From NCBI GenBank assembly GCA_937988865.1, contig CALKHV010000160.1, forward strand, positions 1-7,648: a stretch of 7,648 bases of DNA, read 5' to 3'. A program made the translations under genes and the position numbers. The DNA comes from an uncultured Propionibacteriaceae bacterium (GTDB lineage: Bacteria > Actinomycetota > Actinomycetes > Propionibacteriales > Propionibacteriaceae). The stretch's first letter is position 1. Every line of letters starts with the position of its first letter. Shown piece by piece: positions 1-5,284 of the stretch. The notes beneath the pieces were generated by a model that searched no databases, had not been told where the DNA came from, and saw nothing but the letters and a program-made list of their open reading frames with translations.

Positions 1-918
1 AAGCGGTTCCTCACCCTAGCCCTCCAGGGCTACCTGGACCTGATCTGGGGAGCCACTTCTGCGACCACAGTGAAACACCTCTCCTCCAAGTCGATCGCTG
101 AGATCCCCTTGCCCCGACCACCGCTACTGGAGCAGCGGCGGATCGTCGCCATCCTCGAAGAACACCTCACCAGCCTCGACGCCGCCGAGTCCTCGCTCCG
201 CAGTGCCATGGTCAAATGCGATGCCGCCCACCTCGCCGCTCTCCGCCTGACGAGGCGGAATACGGCCGGGGCGGACTGCGCTCCGCTGGGTTCACTGGCC
301 GACACCAGCCTTGGCAAGATGCTGGACTCCAAGAAGCAAACGGGGACTCTCACTCCCTATCTGCGAAACATCAACGTCAGGTGGGGCTCGTTCGACCTCA
401 CCGACGTCCAGGAGACGCTCCTCACTCCAGCGGACACGGTGCGGCTCGAGTTGCTTCCGGGTGACCTACTGCTGTGCGAGGGGGGCGAACCAGGACGTTG
501 CGCCATCTGGCGGGAGTCCGGTTCTCGGGTCGCCTTTCAGAAGGCACTGCATCGAGTTCGGGTGCGCGAATCTGATCAGTTGGACGTTGACTTCCTTGCC
601 CTGATGATCGAGGAGGGAATCCGCACGCAGCGCTGGGCCGATCTCTTCACCGGCACCACTATCAAGCACCTCCCGCAGGAGAAGCTGCGCCTTCTTGACA
701 TCCCTGTGCCGCCCATGGGTGCACAGAAGACCTTGGTCGACGACTTCCGGCGTCTGGATGAGGCACTCAAGCGCAGCAGGACCGGCATCGCCCTCGGATT
801 GAGTCGGAGTACGGCTCTTCGGAGCGCTCTCCTCGCCGCCGCCTTCTCCGGCCGGCTGACTGGGCGGGCGTCCGATTCGGACGTGATCGAAACCATTGCC
901 GATCAGGAGGCGTCGTGA
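1..918 (+). CDS. hsdS: Type I restriction-modification specificity subunit HsdS (5'-truncated by window edge)
   Basis: DNA-recognition subunit of a type I R-M enzyme; it would bind HsdM to direct N6-adenine methylation. The frame is open from base 1, so the gene starts upstream. About 305 residues are visible of a usual 400-450; most of the first target recognition domain (TRD) is missing. Numbering from base 1, residues 17-60 hold the end of TRD1 and the central conserved helix (TTVKHL, then IPLPRPPLLEQRRIVAILEE). TRD2 spans about 93-230, with GDLLLCEGGEPGR at 154-166 and FQKALHRVRV at 179-188, both typical of HsdS TRDs. Residues 218-260 (GTTIKHL, then IPVPP) repeat the 17-60 pattern, the usual pseudo-twofold design. 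It overlaps the next gene by 4 bp. GC content looks somewhat lower than downstream. Family assignment is secure; the target sequence cannot be predicted. Confidence 0.95.
   Translation, partial: KRFLTLALQGYLDLIWGATSATTVKHLSSKSIAEIPLPRPPLLEQRRIVAILEEHLTSLDAAESSLRSAMVKCDAAHLAALRLTRRNTAGADCAPLGSLADTSLGKMLDSKKQTGTLTPYLRNINVRWGSFDLTDVQETLLTPADTVRLELLPGDLLLCEGGEPGRCAIWRESGSRVAFQKALHRVRVRESDQLDVDFLALMIEEGIRTQRWADLFTGTTIKHLPQEKLRLLDIPVPPMGAQKTLVDDFRRLDEALKRSRTGIALGLSRSTALRSALLAAAFSGRLTGRASDSDVIETIADQEAS
905..910 (+). promoter_or_regulatory. Strong ribosome binding site for mrr
   Basis: AGGAGG lies inside the last codons of hsdS, four bases before the GTG at 915. It fixes the mrr start and, with the 4-bp GTGA overlap, indicates translational coupling to hsdS. 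Confidence 0.8.
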
Positions 919-1847
919 CAATCCCCGACTTCCAGTCGCTCATGCGTCCGGTTCTTGCGCACCTCGCGGACGGCGACCTGCACCGCTCGCGCGCGGTCAG
1001 GGCGTCCATGGCCGACCTGCACGACCTCACCGAGGCCGAGCGCGCCGAACTCCTGCCCAGCGGACGCCAGCGGACGTTCGACAACCGCGTCGGCTGGTCG
1101 CTCACCTACCTGTCGCAGGCAGGGTTGGTCGAGCGTCCCGTCCGGGGACAGGTGCGCATCACCGACCTCGGACGTGCGGCCCTGGCGTCCAATCCGACGC
1201 GCATCGACATGAAGGTTCTCGAGCAGTACCCGTCCTATCTGGAGTTTCGTGCGCGGACCCGATCGGCGCAACCGATGGCGTCCGACGACACCCCGGACGC
1301 GACGACGCACACCGAACCCACCCCCGTCTCACCCCAGGACCTCGTCGACCGCGCCGTCGCCGAGAACCGCGCGGCGATGGAGGGCGAACTCCTCAAGAAG
1401 GCCCTCGCGCTCGACCCCAAGGGGTTCGAACTGTTGGTGCTGCGGCTGCTGGCGTCCATGGGGTACGGCAAGAACGGTGGCCTGATCGAGCACTCCGGAC
1501 GCTCCGGCGACGGCGGCATCGACGGCATCATCAGCCAGGATCCCCTCGGACTCGACCGCATCTACCTGCAGGCCAAGCGCTACGCGACCGACGTGAGTGT
1601 CGGGCGTCCGACGATCCAGGGCTTCGTGGGGGCCCTGATCGGCGCCCAGGGCGATCGCGGGGTCTTCCTCACCACGAGCAGCTTCACCGAGGGGGCGCGG
1701 GTGGAGGCGGAGAGGGTGAACGTCCGGATCGAGTTGATCGACGGGAAGCGCCTCGCGGAACTGATGCTTCGTCACGGTGTCGGCGTCCAGGTGCAGACCG
1801 AGGTGCGTCTCTACGACCTGGATGAGGACTTCTTCGAGGAGCTGTGA
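915..1847 (+). CDS. mrr: Mrr-family restriction endonuclease
   Basis: Cytoplasmic nuclease of 310 residues, close to the usual Mrr length of about 300. Residues 1-110 match the Mrr N-terminal winged-helix domain: IPDFQSLMRPVL, then LTEAERAELLPSGRQ, NRVGWSLTYLSQAGLVERP and VRITDLG. A low-complexity linker (about 115-145) leads to the C-terminal PD-(D/E)xK domain. Catalytic candidates are D203 in GDGGIDG (198-204) and Q219-x-K221 in the YLQAKRY strand, followed by the helix carrying QGFVGAL. E. coli Mrr is a type IV enzyme acting on methylated DNA; whether this one needs methylation cannot be read from sequence. The GTG start is set by AGGAGG at 905-910 and the 4-bp overlap with hsdS, so both are probably on one transcript. 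Active-site residues look intact. Family assignment is firm, substrate preference is not. Confidence 0.93.
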   Translation: MTIPDFQSLMRPVLAHLADGDLHRSRAVRASMADLHDLTEAERAELLPSGRQRTFDNRVGWSLTYLSQAGLVERPVRGQVRITDLGRAALASNPTRIDMKVLEQYPSYLEFRARTRSAQPMASDDTPDATTHTEPTPVSPQDLVDRAVAENRAAMEGELLKKALALDPKGFELLVLRLLASMGYGKNGGLIEHSGRSGDGGIDGIISQDPLGLDRIYLQAKRYATDVSVGRPTIQGFVGALIGAQGDRGVFLTTSSFTEGARVEAERVNVRIELIDGKRLAELMLRHGVGVQVQTEVRLYDLDEDFFEEL

Positions 1848-1861
1848 GCTCCGTCCAGAGG

Positions 1862-1892
1862 TCTTTCGAATCTTTCGATTTTGGCGTAACCT
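1862..1892 (+). promoter_or_regulatory. Putative leaderless promoter and operator of the toxin-antitoxin pair
   Basis: TAACCT at 1887-1892 fits the actinobacterial TANNNT -10 box and ends exactly six bases before the ATG at 1899, the arrangement expected of a leaderless transcript. No Shine-Dalgarno sequence precedes that ATG. Upstream lie two adjacent 9-bp direct repeats, TCTTTCGAA (1862-1870) and TCTTTCGAT (1871-1879), covering the expected -35 position, which otherwise has no good consensus. The repeats are a plausible site for autoregulation by the DNA-binding antitoxin. Inferred from position and pattern only. Confidence 0.5.
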
Positions 1893-1898
1893 TGCGCC

Positions 1899-2399
1899 AT
1901 GAGCACCGACACGTCGAGCCAGACCGTCCTGCCGCCCGAAGACCTCGAGGCGATGCTCGACCTGTCCCGCTTCCTGGACCGCCATCCGGAGCCGGCGGCG
2001 CTGGTCGGGCCTGACGGGCAGACCGTCCCGCTCCCCCTCGAGGCGTTCCGCGTGCTGGTCGCCGTGGCGGAAGCGATGCGCAAAGGCAAGGCGATCACGG
2101 TTGCGCCCATCGATCAACTCCTCACGACCCAGGAGGCAGCCGACTTCCTCGGGATCAGTCGGCCGACACTGGTGAAGCTGCTGGAATCAGGACAGATCGA
2201 CTTCGAGCGTCCCGGGGCCGGGCGGCACCGTCGCGTCCGGCTGCAGGATCTTCTCGAGTACCGTGATCGCCGACGTGTGGAGCGAAAGGCGGCGCTGGAC
2301 GCGATGACGCGTGAGGCGGTCGAGTCTGGTCTCTACGACGCCACGGCCGACTACCGGGATGCCTTGAAGGCCGCCCGCAAGCGCTCAAGTCAGGTGTGA
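1899..2399 (+). CDS. Helix-turn-helix (excisionase-fold) antitoxin, VapB50-like
   Basis: A 166-residue protein whose excisionase/MerR-like DNA-binding domain spans about residues 75-125: LTTQEAADFLGISRPTLVKL is the helix-turn-helix, and the following wing has RPGAGRHRRVRLQDLLEYRD. The N-terminal 70 residues are acidic-to-neutral and proline-rich (PPEDLEAMLDLSRFLDRHPE); they have no motif I can name. The C-terminal 40 residues are charged and helical, where antitoxins of this kind usually wrap the toxin. The stop is four bases before the PIN-toxin start, the usual antitoxin-first layout. It should neutralise the toxin and repress its own promoter, and the 9-bp repeats just upstream are candidate sites. 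An excisionase role is less likely because no integrase is nearby and the PIN gene follows directly. Confidence 0.85.
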   Translation: MSTDTSSQTVLPPEDLEAMLDLSRFLDRHPEPAALVGPDGQTVPLPLEAFRVLVAVAEAMRKGKAITVAPIDQLLTTQEAADFLGISRPTLVKLLESGQIDFERPGAGRHRRVRLQDLLEYRDRRRVERKAALDAMTREAVESGLYDATADYRDALKAARKRSSQV

Positions 2400-2403
2400 G
2401 ACG

Positions 2404-3012
2404 TTGGCTCGTTTCAGCGCCCTGCTGGACGCGTGCGTCCTCGTACCGATCGCACTGGCCGACACACTGCTGCGATTGGCCGAGGTCGGCTTGTACCGAC
2501 CGTTGTGGAGCGAGACCATCCTGAACGAGATGGTGTGGGCCATCGAGGAGATCCATCCGGAGCTTTCCGACGGGCGGGCTCGCCACCGCGCCGACGTCAT
2601 GCAGGCGCAGTTCGACGACGCGTCCGTCACGGGCTGGGAGCCGCTCCTGTCGGGGATCGACCTGCCTGATCCGGATGACCGGCATGTCGTCGCTGCCGCT
2701 CTGCGAGGTAGAGCCGACATCATCGTCACTGCCAACCTCAGCGACTTCCCGGAACCGACTCTGAGCACGTTCAACCTCGGCGTGCAGAGTCCTGAGGACT
2801 TCCTCCTGAACCAACTGGACCTCGACCCCGATCGCACGATCCGAGTGCTGCGGGAGCAGGCAATGGCGGCCAGACGCCCGTCGATGACGGTCGACGAGGT
2901 GCTCGCCCGCCTGCGTAGGTCCGGCGTCCCACGGTTCGCGGACGCCGCCGCCCGGCAACTGTGGCGCGTCGCGGACCTTCCCGCGTCCGGCTCGGGAGAT
3001 CAGGACGACTAG
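2404..3012 (+). CDS. vapC: PIN-domain ribonuclease toxin, VapC50-like
   Basis: A 202-residue PIN-domain protein, predicted Mg-dependent RNase toxin. The PIN fold covers about residues 5-125. Likely acidic active-site residues are D9 (LLDACVL), E42 (ILNEM) and D92 in DPDDRHVVAAAL (89-100), followed by the strand DIIVTANLSDFP (105-116), whose N111/D114 complete the site. The extra C-terminal region (about 125-190: SPEDFLLNQL, then VDEVLARLRRSGVPRFA) matches the longer PIN_3/VapC50 type rather than the short VapC of about 130 residues. Translation probably begins at TTG 2404, four bases after the antitoxin stop, with only a weak AGGTG upstream; a poor start may keep toxin below antitoxin. All catalytic positions are present, so it is probably active. 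The RNA target is unknown. Confidence 0.88.
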   Translation: MARFSALLDACVLVPIALADTLLRLAEVGLYRPLWSETILNEMVWAIEEIHPELSDGRARHRADVMQAQFDDASVTGWEPLLSGIDLPDPDDRHVVAAALRGRADIIVTANLSDFPEPTLSTFNLGVQSPEDFLLNQLDLDPDRTIRVLREQAMAARRPSMTVDEVLARLRRSGVPRFADAAARQLWRVADLPASGSGDQDD

Positions 3013-3030
3013 AGTCGCCGTATCGACTTC

Positions 3031-3037
3031 GAGGGAG
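3031..3037 (+). promoter_or_regulatory. Ribosome binding site of hsdM
   Basis: GAGGGAG lies three bases before the ATG at 3041, a purine-rich Shine-Dalgarno-like stretch with short spacing. It supports that ATG as the start. No convincing separate promoter is visible in the 28 bp after the toxin stop, so hsdM probably shares the upstream transcript. Confidence 0.55.
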
Positions 3038-3040
3038 CTC

Positions 3041-4528
3041 ATGACTGACGCGCGCCGCCTGGTGGACAAGCTGTGGAGCTATTGCGACGTGCTCCGCGAC
3101 GACGGCGTGGGCGTCATCGACTACACCGAGCAACTCACCTACCTGCTCTTCCTCAAGATGGCCCACGAGCGCGCCACCAGGAAGTTGGCGGCCGAGCAGA
3201 TCGTGCCGCCCGAGTACTCATGGACCAAGCTCCTCGACGCGACCGGCCCTGAACTCGAGGTCACCTACGCGCGCATCCTGACCGGGCTCGCCCGCCAGCC
3301 CGGCATGATCGGCACGATCTTCCGCAAGGCCCAGAACAAGATCTCCGACCCGGCCAAGCTGCGTCGCCTCATCGTCGACCTCATCGACGGCGAGAACTGG
3401 TCGTCCACCGGCACCGACCTCAAGGGGGACGCCTACGAGTCCCTCCTCGCGAAGGGCGCGTCCGATGCCGGCAGTGGCGCCGGCCAGTACTTCACCCCTC
3501 GTGCGCTCATCCAGGCCATCGTCGACGTGATGCAGCCCACGGTGGCCGACCACGTCGTCGACCCGGCCTGCGGCACCGGTGGGTTCCTGCTGGTCGCGCA
3601 CGAGTACGCGGCGCGCGAGGCGGCGTCCATGACCCCTTCGCAACGCGACCACCTGCAGGAAGGCCTTGTCACGGGCTACGAACTCGTCGACGGCACCGCG
3701 CGCCTCGCCGCCATGAACATGCTGCTCCACGGCATCGGCACGGCCAACGGTGACTCCCCCATCGTCGTCCAGGACTCCCTCGTCGCCGATCCCGGCGGAC
3801 GCTGGACGATGGTGCTCACCAACCCGCCCTTCGGGAAGAAGTCGTCGATCACGACCGTCGGTTCAGATGGACGCGAAGTGCGCGAAGACCGCGACATCGA
3901 GCGCCAGGACTTCGTGGCCACGACGAGCAACAAGCAGCTCAACTTCGTGCAGCACATCATGACGATCCTCGACATCAATGGCCGCGCTGCTGTGGTGCTG
4001 CCCGACAACGTGCTCTTCGAGGGCGGGGCGGGCGAGACGATCCGGCGCAAGCTGCTCACCGACTACGACCTGCACACAATGCTGCGCCTGCCGACGGGCA
4101 TCTTCTACGCCCAGGGCGTCAAGGCCAACGTCCTCTTCTTCGACAAGAAACCGGCTAACCCCGGACGTCCGTGGACCGAGAAGCTGTGGGTCTACGACCT
4201 GCGCACCAACCAGCACTTCACGCTGAAGCAGAACCCGCTGCGGCGTGAGCACCTCGACGAGTTCGTCGACGTCTTCGAACCCGGACGCCGGGGCGAGCGC
4301 GTGGACTCCGAGCGCTGGAAGCCGTTCACGTACGACGAGGTGGTGGCCCGTGACAAGGCGAACCTCGACATCACGTGGTTGAGGGACGAGTCGCTGGAAG
4401 ACCTCGATAGCCTGCCGAGCCCCGACGTGATCGCCCGCGAGATCGTCGAAGACCTGACGGCAGCACTGGCGGAGTTCGAGGCGGTGGCGGCCGCACTGGA
4501 GGCGCAGCTGGGGGTTGACGCCCGATAG
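3041..4528 (+). CDS. hsdM: Type I restriction-modification DNA methyltransferase subunit HsdM
   Basis: SAM-dependent N6-adenine methyltransferase of 495 residues, normal for HsdM. The N-terminal helical HsdM_N domain (about 1-130) includes LWSYCDVLRDDGVGVIDYTE and LLFLKMAHE. The catalytic domain carries GQYFTPR at 148-154 (motif X region), DPACGTGG at 174-181 (SAM-binding motif I) and NPPF at 261-264 (catalytic motif IV). Further conserved stretches are LNFVQHIM, AAVVLPDNVLFEGGAGE and LRLPTGIFYAQGVKANVLFF. The C-terminus (about 450-495) is an acidic, alanine-rich helix suited to contacting HsdS. It should form M2S with the HsdS encoded at the left edge and protect host DNA. It is separated from hsdS by mrr and the toxin-antitoxin pair, although M and S are usually adjacent. 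All core motifs are intact. Confidence 0.96.
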   Translation: MTDARRLVDKLWSYCDVLRDDGVGVIDYTEQLTYLLFLKMAHERATRKLAAEQIVPPEYSWTKLLDATGPELEVTYARILTGLARQPGMIGTIFRKAQNKISDPAKLRRLIVDLIDGENWSSTGTDLKGDAYESLLAKGASDAGSGAGQYFTPRALIQAIVDVMQPTVADHVVDPACGTGGFLLVAHEYAAREAASMTPSQRDHLQEGLVTGYELVDGTARLAAMNMLLHGIGTANGDSPIVVQDSLVADPGGRWTMVLTNPPFGKKSSITTVGSDGREVREDRDIERQDFVATTSNKQLNFVQHIMTILDINGRAAVVLPDNVLFEGGAGETIRRKLLTDYDLHTMLRLPTGIFYAQGVKANVLFFDKKPANPGRPWTEKLWVYDLRTNQHFTLKQNPLRREHLDEFVDVFEPGRRGERVDSERWKPFTYDEVVARDKANLDITWLRDESLEDLDSLPSPDVIAREIVEDLTAALAEFEAVAAALEAQLGVDAR

Positions 4529-4564
4529 GGGACCCTGACGCGCCTACGCCATGCTGGTCGGCCA

Positions 4565-4576
4565 CTCGCCGGCGAG
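4565..4576. repeat. 12-bp perfect palindrome downstream of hsdM
   Basis: CTCGCCGGCGAG reads the same on both strands. It has no loop and no T-run follows, so it is a poor intrinsic terminator. It could be a protein site or chance in GC-rich DNA. Confidence 0.3.
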
Positions 4577-4615
4577 CACGGCGTACCTCCGGGTCGGACG
4601 CGCTACTTCCCGGGA

Positions 4616-4663
4616 GGTTGTGTCAGGTTGTGCACCAATGACGGTGTACAACGAGACACAACC
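4616..4663. promoter_or_regulatory. 48-bp dyad-symmetric site (operator or serine-integrase-type attachment site)
   Basis: Two 21-bp arms (4616-4636 and 4643-4663) match in inverted orientation at 18 of 21 positions around a 6-bp centre, AATGAC. Within each arm a GTTGT element occurs twice, 10 bp apart: GGTTGTGTCA then GGTTGTGCAC on the plus strand, and GGTTGTGTCT then CGTTGTACAC on the minus strand. That makes four half-sites, one per helical turn. The site ends 41 bp before the VOC gene ATG. The layout suits an operator for a cooperative dimeric repressor; its 48-bp length, GGTT...AACC ends and GTGTAC motif also recall large-serine-integrase attP sites. No T-tract follows, so a terminator is unlikely. 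The symmetry is seen directly; the function is inferred. Confidence 0.6.
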
Positions 4664-4704
4664 CGGCGCCCGACACTGGACCACCCCCAGCCCGACGATG
4701 CACC

Positions 4705-5151
4705 ATGGACGCCATGGCAGTCACCATTCAGGTCACCTTCGACGCGGCCGACCCCAAGGCACTGGGAACCTTCTGGGCGGAGGCCCTCGGCTACGTCCCC
4801 GACCCACCGCCCGAGGGCCACGCCACGTGGGAGGAGGCGCTCGAGGCGTTCGGCGTCCCCGAAGATCGGTGGAACTCGGCCTACGCACTCTTCGACCCCG
4901 ACGGTGCCGGGCCTCGACTCTTCTTCCAGCAGGTGCCGGAGGGAAAGACCGCAAAGAACCGCGTCCACCTCGACCTGCGCGCGGCCGTGGGGCTCAAGGG
5001 GGACGATCGAATGGAGGCTCTCGAGAAGCGATGCGCTGAGCTGGAGGCCCTGGGCGCCAGTCGCGTGGAGCGCCATGATCCTGACGGCTTCTCCAGCGCC
5101 GGGTTCATCGTGATGCGCGATCCTGAGGGCAACGAGTTCTGTCTGGACTGA
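4705..5151 (+). CDS. VOC-superfamily (glyoxalase-like) protein
   Basis: A small cytoplasmic protein of 149 residues from ATG 4705, or 146 from the in-frame ATG 4714. Neither start has a clear Shine-Dalgarno; GACGAT at 4694-4699 is a weak -10-like match for a leaderless start at 4705. The sequence follows the Glyoxalase_6-type pattern: TFDAADPKALGTFWAEALGY near the N-terminus, FDPDGAGPRLFFQQVPEGKTAKNRVHLDL in the middle, and LGASRVERHD, then VMRDPEGNEFCLD at the end. Two beta-alpha-beta-beta-beta units are expected; the His of HLD and the Glu of GNEFC are candidate metal ligands or pocket residues. Members of this subgroup mostly lack a known substrate, so no reaction is assigned. It lies 41 bp downstream of the 48-bp dyad, which may control it. 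Confidence 0.85.
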   Translation: MDAMAVTIQVTFDAADPKALGTFWAEALGYVPDPPPEGHATWEEALEAFGVPEDRWNSAYALFDPDGAGPRLFFQQVPEGKTAKNRVHLDLRAAVGLKGDDRMEALEKRCAELEALGASRVERHDPDGFSSAGFIVMRDPEGNEFCLD

Positions 5152-5166
5152 CACGCCTGGATTGCA

Positions 5167-5179
5167 CCCCCGGCGGGGG
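5167..5179. terminator. Short GC hairpin after the VOC gene
   Basis: CCCCC, loop GGC, GGGGG forms a compact 5-bp stem 15 bp after the VOC stop. No T-run follows on the plus strand, so at most it is a weak, U-less terminator. Confidence 0.25.
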
Positions 5180-5227
5180 ACGCCGACACCACCCCCCGAC
5201 GGGCACGCTTCATCTCGCCTGCTCCTC

Positions 5228-5242
5228 CAGGCGCCTTGCCTG
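5228..5242. repeat. Small inverted repeat upstream of the membrane-protein gene
   Basis: CAGGC, loop GCCTT, GCCTG forms a 5-bp stem about 42 bp before the ATG at 5285. It may be a leader hairpin or a regulator half-site pair; chance is also possible. Confidence 0.2.
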
Positions 5243-5284
5243 ACCTGACGGGGACCCTCGTTGAAACTTGAGAAGAGCACAAAC

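Noticed and set aside
896..1825. Long plus-strand frame overlapping the mrr gene
   Set aside because: Its translation is arginine- and proline-rich with no domain, while the other frame encodes a clear Mrr protein with a strong ribosome binding site.
1899..2399. Phage or plasmid excisionase
   Set aside because: The fold is excisionase-like, but the gene sits four bases before a PIN toxin and no integrase is in the window, so an antitoxin role fits better.
1329..3069. Two long minus-strand frames (1329-2117 and 2155-3069)
   Set aside because: They are mirror frames of GC-biased codons opposite the mrr, antitoxin and toxin genes; no recognisable domain or start signal.
4616..4663. Reading the 48-bp dyad as an intrinsic terminator for hsdM
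   Set aside because: It lies 87 bp after the stop and no T-tract follows; the 10-bp periodicity within arms is better explained by protein binding.
5261..5284. Upstream TTG start for the membrane protein
   Set aside because: It adds eight residues (MKLEKSTN) but lacks a ribosome binding site; the ATG at 5285 is preceded by GAGAAGAG, which this longer form would place inside the coding region.
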